From the NCBI GenBank assembly GCA_030278955.1, contig JAOANR010000002.1, positions 27,328,057-27,392,056 on the forward strand: 64,000 nucleotides of DNA. Direction: 5' to 3'. A model generated the notes under the pieces. It did no database searches and was not told where the DNA came from. It saw nothing but the letters and a program-made list of their open reading frames with translations. Below are positions 1 through 10,409 of this stretch, in pieces; position 1 is the stretch's first letter, and every line of letters begins with the position of its first letter. Source of the DNA: Hygrophila difformis. Taxonomy: Eukaryota > Streptophyta > Magnoliopsida > Lamiales > Acanthaceae. The translations under genes were made by a program, and so were the position numbers.

Positions 1-100
1 CACCTCACTGTCGCCCCTGCATTATGGTGCCGGTTCTCCCACTGGGTCATTATCCGGATAAATTTTGAATCGGACCGAGCCTTGAAAAATTGATTAGGCC

Positions 101-275
101 TTTGAAGGTGCGTCCTCTTTTCTGGATATATTTTCACCGACTGGGACTTTGAAGATGTGTCTCGCCTTCCGGATGTATCTTCACTGATTTGAAGATGCGT
201 CATCTCTTCCGGATATATCTTCACATAATGGGATGGGCCTCCTCCCTTTTGGATATATTTTCACGGATTGGGCGG
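101..275. repeat. Degenerate tandem repeat, unit about 40-46 bp
   Basis: Four diverged units follow one another, starting near 101, 148, 188 and 231. Each has a core like TTTGAAGATG, a C/T-rich stretch, GGATATATTTTCAC and a short tail. The block lies just left of the first LTR element and is not part of it. I see no coding content in bases 1-337. Confidence 0.6.
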
Positions 276-1134
276 AGACTAAAAACTCGGTGGGCTTTGA
301 TATATTTTTTCTTTGGGTTAACAGATCTGAAAATAGTTGTGATACCCCGTAATAAAGTAGTTGCATTATTTTAGTTTGGCTCGGCAATATGTATCCCAAA
401 TAAATTTTTGAACTACGTTATGGCTTGATCCCTTCACAGGGTACGTAGGCAGCTTAGAAGTTTTAATTCTAAGTTCAGTCACAAAATAATAAAACAAACA
501 AAAAGACTTTGGCACGAGAAAAGCCGAAACACAACTTCGAGGACGAAGTTGATTCTTAAGGAGGGTAGACTGTAATACCCGAGAATTTTCCAACATAAAA
601 TAAAAACAATAAATAAAATAAATACAATAAATAAATAAATCCAGCAAATAAAGAAATAAATGTAGAGGAAATGAGAAATGGAAATTAAATTGAAAAGGAA
701 TCAAAGTTTCGAGAACCCGGGAAGCCGAAGACAATTTAATCGAATAAATGGTTACACGGAAACCCAACACCGATGGACTCAATAACTCGAGTCCAAATGT
801 AAATTTAGATCCGAATAAAATTAAGATAGGAAATCGGAGGCCGAAAATATCCCGGAAATCCGAATCCGAGAGCATAGAGGGATAGAAGTCCGAAAGAGAT
901 GAGGAAAGATCCGACGGATAGCACGACCCGACCCAGACCGAAGTCCAGGCCTAGGATGGCGCGGTCTCCGCGCGCTCCCAAGGGGGAAAACCGCACCACG
1001 AGCGCGCCGGCAGAGCAAGTTGCGGCGTTCCGCGATTTTCTCGCCCGATTCCGGATTTTTCGACTTCGGTTGAACATCTTTCGACTCAAGACACCCTAGG
1101 GCAGACTTTGGACGTCCCCTAGGGCTTGTCCATC

Positions 1135-1142
1135 TATAAATA
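1135..1142 (+). promoter_or_regulatory. TATA box of the 5' LTR
   Basis: TATAAATA lies about 0.8 kb into the LTR, downstream of a GC-rich segment (about 880-1030) and upstream of a leader-like stretch. This is the usual place of the U3/R promoter in a long plant LTR. The start site is inferred to lie about 30 bases downstream. Confidence 0.6.
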
Positions 1143-2392
1143 ACCCGTTAGTTTGATCCCAAGCACTTTTAAAACCCTACGAAATCTCTCTACACGTTGA
1201 AACCCTAATCCCGGAGTCGTCGGAGGCACGAAGGCAAGAGAGGGGACTGAGTTGGACGAAAATCCAAAGACTCACGTCATCGTGGTAAGATCTGATCCCT
1301 TCCTTACCATTTGTGATTCGAAAACGAATCCTAATTAAACATCTTTTCTATTCTAAACCCCGATCCGGACGCGTTGAGAAAAAACGAAGGATCTCGGAGG
1401 GAGAACGAAGAACGTGGAAGCCACGCCTCCGAATCATCGAGCCGAGACATCCGTAAATCTGTAAGTTAACGCTTACACGGTTTTGGGAGTATCTAAAATA
1501 TTTAAATCTAGAAACTAAATCAAAACTTTCGTAAATCTGTCAACATGTGATTTCTACCGGCGCAGCGATTTTGTCTAATTTTTCCGAACCCTTAAAAGTC
1601 TTCAAACGAGAAAACTTAAAACACGAAAAACGTTCCTAAGACATAGATCTATCTTCTGTAAAATTTTCATAATTTTTCATCGTGTTTTGATATTCGAAAA
1701 CGACCATGAACAGACCTGCCTTCGGTTTAGATCTTGAAACGGTGACAGAACTTTAGTTCGATCTTGTTGGTGATTTCTACCTTAGATCTAGACCGATCTA
1801 GGCTTGGCGTTGAACATAAGAGTTGTAGATCTATACGTTAAGAACACGTCCGTTAAATTTCAGAATTTTTCGTGATGATTTGTTATATGAAATCCACCCG
1901 AAACCGAACTGCTAGGATGTGGATCTTGAAATTCTTGACAGAACTTAGGTCAGAATTTGACGACGTTTTTGACTAGGGTTCTAGGCCGGTTCAGGTCTTT
2001 AGCCGAACATGAAAGTTGTAGACAAATGCCTTAAAAAGGTCTCTGTAAAATATCGTTGAGTTTGGAGTTGATTTGCTATGGTAGATTTCAATATCTTTAA
2101 ACTGTGGTCTGCGAAATTCGGACAGATTTGTGTTTCTGCGAAAATTGACATTTTTGACATGTTTTGGTATCTCGGATTGAAAAAGCTAAAACATGAAAGT
2201 TGTTCATCTCAACGTTTTTGAGTCAGTAGTGAAATTCTGGAATTTTTGGAATTAAATCTGAATTTAGACGAATTTTAGAGTAAACAGTGATTTACCGGAA
2301 GTCAAATCTTGAGATCTTGTTGAAACATGAAATTAGCCTTTAAGGTTTAAATGATTGGGAATTCCTTTGAAATAAAATACACATGAAATACG

Positions 2393-2700
2393 ATGCTTGC
2401 CGAAAGGCAATTAAAATATAATGCTTGCCGAAAGGCAATTGAGATAAAATGCTTGCCGAGAGGCAATTGAGATATAATGCTTGCCGAAAGGCAATTGAGA
2501 TATAATGCTTGCCGAAAGGCAATTGAAATATAATGCTTGCCGAAAGGCAATTGAAATATAATGCTTGCCGAAAGGCAATTGAGATATAATGCTTGCCGAG
2601 AGGCAATTGAGATATAATGCTTGCCGAAAGGCAATTGAGATATAATGCTTGCCGGAAGGCAATTGATAAATAAAGCTTGCTGAAGGACAATTGAGATATA
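2393..2700 (+). repeat. 28-bp minisatellite (11 units) with GNRA-loop hairpins
   Basis: Eleven head-to-tail 28-bp units begin at 2393, 2421, 2449, 2477, 2505, 2533, 2561, 2589, 2617, 2645 and 2673. The core of each is TTGCC-loop-GGCAA. The loop is GAAA in most units, GAGA in two and GGAA in one, so the stem is constant and every loop change keeps the GNRA pattern. The last unit is decayed. The array lies between the LTR promoter and the LTR end, so it would be in the element's transcript. Confidence 0.95.
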
Positions 2701-3357
2701 AACTTGAAACATGAGACATGAGATATGAAACTAGAAGACTCGAAAATTGTTCCTTTTAGATTATGCCTTAAAGTATGTCTTGCAATTGTTTTACCTTGCG
2801 AATTATATTTATGATCTTATGAAGTCTCTGTCGTTTAAATTATGCAATTAAATTACTGTTAGATAAATAAATTAAATTATGTGGTGTTGTGCACATGTTT
2901 TCTTTAAATATTAAATATTGGCTTTGAAACCCCATAGTTATGTATGTGTTAACTTACTCAGCACGTAGTGCTGACCAAAACCGTATTTTTTTCCCCTGTT
3001 TCTTTCAGAGCTGAAGAATATACATCATCATATGCATTCATGGGAATTTTGGGAAAATACTTTATTTTTTAAATGTTACGTTAGACTAGAAATTGCATGA
3101 ACGGGCCTGTTTAACCCGTATTCTGGCCGTGTTGGCTATATTTAAATTTCGCCGCATTATACTTATGTATATATTATTTTCCGCTGCAACTGTAATGACA
3201 TTATTTTTAAATTATATATAAATGGGCTGTTTGAATGTTTTAAATTCTGAAAAACCATAGCCTTGCATCTCTTTAGCAAGCTCGGAGAAACCGTGTCTTG
3301 CTAGGGAGGTGTGGCGGTGACATCCCGACCTGGGTGACCAAAAACCGGGGTGTTACA

Positions 3358-3374
3358 AGGTGGTATCAGAGCCC
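3358..3374 (+). other. Primer-binding site (initiator tRNA-Met type)
   Basis: TGGTATCAGAGCCC starts three bases after the LTR end. It is the standard plant primer-binding site complementary to the 3' end of initiator tRNA-Met, used to prime minus-strand synthesis. Confidence 0.85.
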
Positions 3375-3417
3375 AGAATATTTTATAGCTATTTATTTTA
3401 AAGAAAATATCTGATAC

Positions 3418-3436
3418 CAAGGTGGTATCAGAGCCC
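3418..3436 (+). repeat. Second copy of the primer-binding-site sequence
   Basis: A 19-base stretch including TGGTATCAGAGCCC exactly repeats 3356-3374, 62 bases downstream. It is a short local duplication of the tRNA-primer site. Confidence 0.85.
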
Positions 3437-4058
3437 GGCTATTTTTAAATTATTATTAAACCCTTGTTATATTTTAAACTATTATTAATATTTTGACTAT
3501 TATTTTAAATTTTAAAGTATTATTTCCATGGAAAATTTTTATTTTAAAACCCATGGAGAAAATATATATATACATAGTGCATTAAATTATTTTTGGGGGG
3601 AAATCATCATTTGCATCTGCATATTGCATCTCTTCTATGAACTTAGAATCTTGGCGAATTCGAACTTAGAATCTTGGCGAATTTCAACCTAGAATCTTGG
3701 TGAAGTTTAACCTAGGTCTTCTGCTTGCACCGGATAACATAGAGACTTGACATCGAATTAGAAACGCTCACTAGAGACTGATCTTGCCTTAGTTCTAGAT
3801 CGCGTTCATCTAAGCGCACGCCTAAGCATAACAAATCTCGGCTTTAGCCATTCCTATCCTGGTACGAACTAGAAAACTTCCTCATGTGGAACAATAAAAA
3901 AAAAATCAAGTTTTATTAAAACACTCTTTATTCCAAAAATCTTGTTTGGATTTCCAAACAACAAATCCGAAAATTTGAAATTAGAAATTTACGAAACGTC
4001 TTGTTCGAGCGATCTATCTAAACCAAGATAAGATAATCTATACACGTTATAACAGAAA

Positions 4059-5207
4059 ATGGCACCTAGGAGGAAACCGAGGAAGGTTAGTCCAAATGGC
4101 ACTGACGCTAACCTCCCCAACACGCCCAACAACAGTGGAAGTCCTCAGAACCTAGAAGAACAAGTGCCTCCTACACCCAACAACATGGAAGAACGTCTAA
4201 GGACTATGGAGGAAGTCCTTGTAGCATTAGGAAATGCCGAGGTGCATAGGACACGAACAGTAGCTCCACCCGTAGCTCAACCCAACTATCTAGCGTTGGT
4301 GAATCCCTATCAACCACCACGCTACGATGGGCAGGAGGATCCCGCCGAATTAGAGGGGTGGATCCGTACATTTGATAAGTTCTTGGATGCTATCAAATGT
4401 CCTGATGAGGCAAGGATACGAGTAGCAACCTACTACTTAGGAGGTGAAGCCGATGAGTGGTGGCGAACCTTGCGAGCGAATTCAGAGGAAGACGAAGAAG
4501 CCTACACCTGGGAAGAACTTAAGGAAGCCTTGAGGAAAAGGTTCTACCCACTAAGCACGAAGACGGCAAAATACGAGGAGTTCATTAACCTCAGACAAGG
4601 TGCGCAAACAGTGCAAGAGTACTACACCAAATTCAAGGAGCTAGTACGATTTGCTACGAGGCTAGTGGCAACCGACACTGACAAGGCTCAGAAATTTGAG
4701 ATGGGTCTGAACCTTAGTATCCGGGAGATACTTGCAGTAGGACAATTCACGAACCTGCAGACGGTTTTTGATCGTGCGGTAGCGGTTGCACGAGTCCAAG
4801 GACTGAAACGAAAACCGATAGATGAGGATAACCAAGGACCACAAGGAGAATACAAGGTGGATAAGGACCATTTCGATGGAAACTCGAAAGGACAACATCA
4901 AAATGACAATGGGGAGAAAAATGGGATAGTCTTCAACCATGGTGACTATGCGTCACCATGTCCAAAGTGTGGTAAACCGCATTATGCGAGAGGATGCCCT
5001 CAGCCTGGAGCATGCCTTCGATGTGGTCGACATGGTCATCAGCTGCGTGATTGCCGGACACGGAGAGAGAACATCGACAAGAGAGAGGATGCGACTACTC
5101 GACTGAAGCAACCACGAAACCCGGACAGTCAAGGTGGCAACAACCAAGGGCACCAATACCCTCAGAATAAAGACCAAAACCCGAAACCTCTTGAGAGTAC
5201 TGAATAG
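4059..5207 (+). CDS. gag: Retrotransposon Gag protein, intact (382 aa)
   Basis: This is the structural capsid/nucleocapsid protein of a Ty3/gypsy element, which packages element RNA in cytoplasmic particles. Residues about 85-250 match the plant retrotransposon gag domain (EGWIRTFDKF, GEADEWWRTL, EFINLRQGAQTVQEYY). A basic linker follows, then two zinc knuckles: CPKCGKPHYARGC (residues 301-313, with a one-residue shorter C-x2-C-x3-H-x4-C spacing) and CLRCGRHGHQLRDC (319-332, canonical). The start is the first ATG after an AT-rich leader from 3437 and opens a basic N-terminus (APRRKPRK). The frame is uninterrupted. The stop is followed in frame by a few codons ending in a second stop, which matches the end of the pol relic near 44.77 kb. 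No pol domain lies between. Confidence 0.9.
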   Translation: MAPRRKPRKVSPNGTDANLPNTPNNSGSPQNLEEQVPPTPNNMEERLRTMEEVLVALGNAEVHRTRTVAPPVAQPNYLALVNPYQPPRYDGQEDPAELEGWIRTFDKFLDAIKCPDEARIRVATYYLGGEADEWWRTLRANSEEDEEAYTWEELKEALRKRFYPLSTKTAKYEEFINLRQGAQTVQEYYTKFKELVRFATRLVATDTDKAQKFEMGLNLSIREILAVGQFTNLQTVFDRAVAVARVQGLKRKPIDEDNQGPQGEYKVDKDHFDGNSKGQHQNDNGEKNGIVFNHGDYASPCPKCGKPHYARGCPQPGACLRCGRHGHQLRDCRTRRENIDKREDATTRLKQPRNPDSQGGNNQGHQYPQNKDQNPKPLESTE

Positions 5208-5235
5208 GCAGTTATGGGGACATAACTGGAGTCCT

Positions 5236-5248
5236 AAGGGGGAGAGGA
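5236..5248 (+). other. Polypurine tract before the 3' LTR
   Basis: AAGGGGGAGAGGA sits directly before TGTGATACCCC, where the 3' LTR copy begins. This is the normal primer for plus-strand DNA synthesis in LTR elements. Confidence 0.75.
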
Positions 5249-5682
5249 TGTGATACCCCGTAATAAAGTAGTTGCATTATTTTAGTTTGGCTCGGAAATA
5301 TGTATCCCAAATAAATTTTTGAACTACGTTATGGCTTGATCCCTTCACAGGGTACGTAGGCAGCTTAGAAGTTTTAATTCTAAGTTCAGTCACAAAATAA
5401 TAAAACAAACAAAAAGACTTTGGCACGAGAAAAGCCGAAACACAACTTCGAGGACGAAGTTGATTCTTAAGGAGGGTAGACTGTAATACCCGAGAATTTT
5501 CCAACATAAAATAAAAACAATAAATAAAATAAATACAATAAATAAATAAATCCAGCAAATAAAGAAATAAATGTAGAGGAAATGAGAAATGGAAATTAAA
5601 TTGAAAAGGAATCAAAGTTTCGAGAACCCGGGAAGCCGAAGACAATTTAATCGAATAAATGGTTACACGGAAACCCAACACC
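5249..5682 (+). repeat. Truncated 3' LTR of the gag-only element
   Basis: It is a 434-bp direct repeat of 338-771 with one visible mismatch, and it includes the second LTR-start-like site (TGTAATACCC at 5482). Homology stops abruptly at 5682, so about 2.6 kb of the LTR is missing and no right-hand target duplication can be read. Confidence 0.85.
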
Positions 5683-6218
5683 AACCTTGATCATATGTGT
5701 TGTATTTAGGATAGATATGCATGATAGGTCATTTTTATATCATTCATCTTTCATCATTTATTGTGAATGCTAGGAATGATGTGGATGAAGCGCCACAGTG
5801 TAATGTTTGAATTTTTGTCTATTTATTGTCCTTTAATTCGGCTGTCAATTACTGTATAAATATGCCCTGATGCCTCTATTATTTCTATTCTTGCTCAGTA
5901 TGTTGGGAATGAGTGAATAGGAGAATGCGTATATCTTACTTATGCTATTGAACATGATTAGCTGATGCTTAGTTGTGGTTGTTATTGCCATTGGTCCATG
6001 TCATGTTTATGTTAGCATGATACTTTGGAATGTTAGAATTTGAATAGTTATTAAGTAATGATTATTCTGTTGTCCTATGAATTGAATTTAGCAATGAGAA
6101 TGGTTATATAAGAATGTTGGACCCGTTATGTTCTTGAAGACGTTGGGATTGACTTGTGGTATTGTGTGATAACTTGTTGAGCTTACGATGTTGGAAACAG
6201 GGGGTAGCACGTATATGC

Positions 6219-6221
<3 letters not shown>
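5683..6221. other. Intergenic sequence, nothing recognised
   Basis: AT-rich DNA between the truncated LTR and the TA repeat. No convincing frame, RNA gene or repeat structure is seen. Confidence 0.5.

Positions 6222-6257
<36 letters not shown>
6222..6257. repeat. (TA)n microsatellite at a Helitron insertion site
   Basis: About 18 TA units end exactly at the CTAG terminus of the first Helitron. Helitrons insert between A and T, so this is a natural target. Confidence 0.85.
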
Positions 6258-6258
<1 letters not shown>

Positions 6259-6270
6259 TAGCAATTTTCC

Positions 6271-6287
6271 GCTGTGCGATGCACAGC
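6271..6287 (-). other. Helitron 1 3'-terminal hairpin
   Basis: A perfect 7-bp stem (GCTGTGC/GCACAGC) with a 3-base loop lies nine bases inside the CTAG end. This is the Helitron termination signal. Confidence 0.85.
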
Positions 6288-7159
6288 CTATTTTGGATGT
6301 ACAACTGTCAATGGAAAAAGAAGAAATAATTTAGGTGAGTGCACATGGTTTCCTTATATTATAGAAGTATTTATTATGTTCAAAAGAGTTTAGTTATTAT
6401 CTAATGTTGTGACAAGTGTACGACTGGTAAAAAAAATTGTTTTTTTCTACAAGGAATGTGCCAACTGCCAAGTGACACAGATCAAGAAGCAGAACAGGGT
6501 ACAGGTCATCCATCTTTAAGTGAATGGAATTATCAGAACAAAATTGAGATCCACAACATCACCTATATCCTAAGTGAGAACAGGGTTGGTTCCCAAACCA
6601 AACATGTAATTGTATTTTGTTAACATTATAAATGAATATGGATGAGTTACATGTGTATGTTTGGGTTATAGGTTTCAAGGTGAATATACAACAAATTGGC
6701 ACCACTATAGCCGATCTTAAAAACCTTTGGGTACATTTTTATGGTATAAATATATCAGGTAACAAATCTAAGAGAAAAGCCCGGGTTATAATAAATGAGT
6801 CTAATATTACATTGGTAGAGTATGAGTGAGATCTTACACTTCTAGGCATTAATAGGTATGACTCAAATCAAGACAGAAAACCTGGGCAATAAATATCAAG
6901 GTTAGAAAGTAATACTCAGATCCTAAACATGCTAGGATGCAAAGCTTCTGATTGTCCCATAATTAAATCCAATGCTGATAGCAATTACACAACTGCACAT
7001 TTATTATACTTGGATGATACAATGTACTGGCACAAATAAGAATTTTGTGAAAGAACACAAATCCAAAGGCCTAAATTTTCACAGATAACAAAATAAAAAT
7101 AAAATAATAGAAGTTATTGAAATAAGTAAAAGGAAAATATTGTTTAGGCAACTTATTAA

Positions 7160-8135
7160 ATGTACCAGTACTCCTTTTCTAACATGTCCAAGACGGCCTC
7201 GGTACTTCTCATACTCTGCATAGACAAATATATACATCACACTAATTAGGCATGTCACAATTCACACCCCAAACATAAGGCAAAAGAAAAAATGTATTAT
7301 CAACACCGTGAAGAATAAAAAATACCATAACTTAATTTCCTAGTGAAAGAATTTAGAAAGTCGAAGTTTGGAAGATATAATTCAGATATAAGACGAAATA
7401 CAACATCAGACATAAGCGCAGTGCATGTACAAATCAATCAGCTTTGTTGAAGGTTTCTCTTTTCTAGGGGAAAAAACAATTAGCAATAGGAGCTAAGTAC
7501 AGCTTAATTAGCTAAAAAAAGAAGGCTGAGAACTCCAACAAAATAGCCATTAACGTGGTTGGAGAGGCATACTCAAAATGCACGATGCATAAATCCAGTA
7601 CCACACTGTTGAAAACACTTCTATATCCAACCAATCCCCTGTACCACATAAATGAAGCATAAACACAATAAGTAAATCACACTAAATGAAAATGTGTTCC
7701 ATGTTAAATTTTTCAAAAGTTTAATAAACATGCATGAATACCGTGTTTGGACAAAAAATGTAAAAATAAGATAAAATACTGGTATTTTTGAAAACGCGTG
7801 CAAAATATAGAGTCAGAGATGAGAAAACTACACAATATAGGAAAATAATAAGGAAAGATATGCACTTGGAAGGAGAAGTCAAACAAATTCTACTCCTATC
7901 AACATTGCCAGGGACAGGACCCATATCAGTAATTCCACCTCGCCTATGGGAGAGAGCTTCCATAACCAAACCCACATGCTCTTCATCTACCTGACAGAAT
8001 GAAAAGCAAAATTACCAATTGGAATTATGGAAGGCTTTCAGGCACTACAATATTTCCTTTGGTGCTAACAAGTAACACCTCACATGTAACTTCTTCAATT
8101 GGCTCCAGTTTTTGCCCACTCTCAAACTTATACCT
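7160..8135 (-). pseudogene. TypA/BipA translation GTPase fragment (plastid type)
   Basis: The source gene encodes a ribosome-associated GTPase of the TypA/BipA family, plastid-targeted in plants. Three exon pieces are in family order on the minus strand: about 8070-8132 (YKFESGQKLEPIEEVT), 7900-7985 (EEHVGLVMEALSHRR, TDMGPVPGNV) and 7165-7215 (YEKYRGRLGHVRKGVLV). All come from the C-terminal half, so the GTPase domain is absent. The frame breaks after the middle piece, and the exons are separated by intron-like AT-rich DNA. It is Helitron 1 cargo. Confidence 0.8.
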
Positions 8136-9880
8136 GATTAATTACAGAGAACATCCCTTTTCTTTAGAAATAGTACTTACTTCCATTTAAGGATTTACTT
8201 ATGAGATAGAATGATTGATGATGTTGAAGAACCACCCATTAAGAAACAAGTTAAGGCATGGTAGAAACAACAATAAATGCAAAAACAAAACCAAATTTCT
8301 TTTTGTTGCAGCCAAGAACAACCTGTGCACATCGAAACAAACAATTAGACCATTCAGCTCAGTAAATGACACGAAAAATAATGAAATTGACATTCAAGTT
8401 GGTTGGAATTAACAAAGTGAATAAACTGCGGATATTATTCTGTTTCTGGTAAAACAAAGTGATTCCATCATTCATTCCTCTATGAATCAAGTTGGTTGGA
8501 ATAACAACAATGCTTAAACTTTCAAAACAAATGTTGAAACCAAGGAGTAGGTATCGCTCAATCAATGAATTGGGAAAAACTGGAAAATAAGAATACTTAC
8601 GATCATCAATCATTTGCCACAGTTTTAAAGCTGCAATCAAATTACACAAGAACTTGAAATCATCAGTTAGGAAAATAGAATACCAAGGAGTCCCAAGTAA
8701 CAGGAAAATGTTTAAGTATAGCAGTAGACAATCCAGCCAAAACAGAACAGTCAACGGAAATTAAATCTCATTCCCTTTAACAGCTCCAACCGTAAATTAA
8801 CCTTCCAGTCTATAAAATCTGAAAATGGCAAAACGAAGTTAGGGTAAAACTTGGGGCGTCCAAAGGCCAAGATTTTCCCCAAAATTAGGACAAGAAAGGA
8901 AAAAACAAAATCAATGAAAGAAGAATTTAAAAAAAAAAAAAAAAAAAAAACGGGAGCAAATGAATCACAGCACCAGTGTGGTTAAAAAACAATTATCTCA
9001 TATATGTGAACAAAGGAAAGCTACGATTGATAGCTAAGGGGTTGGAGAGGATGAGGGTGTCACAGCGAGGCACAAAAGGAAGGCATATCATGGCCATCAT
9101 GTCATAGTTAAATACATCATATATTTCTCTGAACGATCATTCAAGCACAACAAAGCGCATCATTATTACTAACCTGCAAGTGTAAAAGAGATGTCAAGAT
9201 AATGGATTGCTTAAAAAGAAGTACGTATCTCATATGTAATACGGCATGAAAACGGTAGTTACTGAACAATGTATATTTTGGATGTTTCTAGCATGATTTC
9301 AAGAGGCAAAAGAGAGCCACTATAATCCAATGGAAGTGTCAAATTCTGAACGAAAACTCCAAACAAGAAAATCAATGAAAGGAAAGTCACAGTGAGGCCT
9401 TCTACTGGACCAAGATGAGACAAAAAAATGCTTAGCAACTTCTATCCTGAGAGATTTCTTCTACCAAAACTTTAAAAGTCCTGCACGAGAAACAATTAAA
9501 GCTTGATGTAGTGGCAGAAACTAAAATCCTAAACTACTAATGAAATTGACATTCAAAATCGACTTGAATGCCCGACTCGAGCTCGAGCGAGCAAACAAGC
9601 CAGTAGAGCAATTGATTTTTAGCCTTCATTTGTTTAACGAGCCGCTCGAGTAGGCTCGACTATATATATATATATAAATATTAAAAATTATATACTTTTA
9701 AAATAAGCTAGGGCAATACAAATGACGACACTCCCAGTTCCCATGCCCGTTAAGCATTTGTATGCGAAGTAAGCATAGAAGGAATTTGTCCGCAGTAAGC
9801 ATAGAAGGAATTTGTGGTGCTCCGCCGCGACAGGATTGCTGCATCAACCAACTTCAATAATTGTAGTACAATTGGAACAT
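8136..9880. other. Helitron 1 interior without recognised genes
   Basis: Intron-like AT-rich DNA. It includes an A21 run (about 8929-8949), a short palindrome-rich patch with CTCGAGCTCGAG-type words (about 9575-9655) and a (TA)8 tract (9661-9676). The patch resembles decayed plant transposon ends, but I cannot assign a family. Confidence 0.5.
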
Positions 9881-10200
9881 ACAAACATACGAACAGACAA
9901 ACATAGATAACTGTGGGAATAATGGCGAGAATGAGAGGGATTAAGAGAAACTTTTTCCTGCCATAAACATCGGACAGATTTCCCAGCACCGGCGACAAAA
10001 CTGTAGATCCTAAGCCAATAACTGCCTGCTGGAATCCGGTGAGATAAAGGGCAGTGGGGCGGACAGTTGGGATTGACAAAGTGCTGCGACAAAGACGTCG
10101 GTGCTGACGGGATTAAGCAAGCGCTGAGTTGCAGAAGGAACACGACAAGAAACAGGTGGAGGTGGAAGCAGAAGTACTCTGTAAAGAAGAGGAACCAGGG
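9880..10200 (-). pseudogene. MFS transporter fragment (HIAT1/tetracycline-resistance-like)
   Basis: The exon near 9900-10080 reads TALYLTGFQQAVIGLGSTV, then GNLSDVYGRKKFLLIPL on the minus strand. GNLSDVYGRK is the loop motif between helices 2 and 3 of the major facilitator superfamily, and the context matches plant HIAT1-like transporters. The N-terminal piece (about 10090-10200; LVVFLLQLSACLIP) continues upstream in another frame, so the copy is frameshifted. Only about 2-3 of 12 helices remain. Substrate unknown. Confidence 0.65.
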
Positions 10201-10409
10201 AAAATTTCAAGATTTGGGAAAATTTAAAGACTTTGGAAATTCCAAATGTTTGAGACACACAACTTATGGTCTTCTGACAAGGGTTAGTACCAGAAACAAA
10301 AACAAAATCAAAACACATGCATGAAGAACTCAGATCATGATGTTCAAAGATATGACAAAGTGCATAGACAAATACTTAATCAACTATAAAGCTTGGTTCA
10401 TGAAATGAA

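Larger units (their letters stand above)
338..3357 (+). repeat. 5' LTR of the gag-only element
   Basis: It starts TGTGATACCCC and ends GGGGTGTTACA, directly before the primer-binding site. The left edge is set by the 3' copy, where the same sequence begins right after a polypurine tract at 5236-5248. A second internal LTR-start-like site lies at 571 (TGTAATACCC), itself preceded by a polypurine stretch (558-570). It contains a TATA box near 1135 and a 28-bp array at 2393-2700. Its length, about 3.0 kb, is large for an element with about 1.9 kb of internal sequence. Confidence 0.75.
338..5682 (+). mobile_element. Gag-only Ty3/gypsy LTR element (chromovirus/Tekay-like), 3' truncated
   Basis: In order the element shows a 5' LTR, a primer-binding site matching initiator tRNA-Met, one intact gag frame, a polypurine tract and the first 434 bp of a 3' LTR. 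Protease, reverse transcriptase, RNase H and integrase are absent. The gag stop is followed 12 bases later by what looks like the last codons and stop of pol, as if pol had been cleanly deleted. Bases 338-771 and 5249-5682 differ at one visible position (386 versus 5297), so insertion was recent. The 3' LTR breaks off at 5682 into unrelated sequence. The layout resembles the gag-only TR-GAG elements known in plants. The lineage call rests on gag and the general LTR style. Confidence 0.85.

Noticed and set aside
338..771. Remnant of a preceding tandem retroelement sharing the LTR at 571
   Set aside because: Considered because the stretch before 571 looks like internal 3' sequence with a purine tract. 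The exact start of the repeat at 338/5249, just after a purine tract in the 3' copy, is explained more simply by an LTR starting at 338. Not fully excluded.
2393..2700. CRISPR-like array of palindromic 28-bp repeats
   Set aside because: There are no unique spacers between units, and the context is a plant LTR.
2340..2719. Overlapping minus-strand open frames of about 100-120 codons rich in repeated CLSASI-type words
   Set aside because: They are produced by the 28-bp tandem array. 28 is not a multiple of three, so all three frames stay open; there is no independent coding signal.
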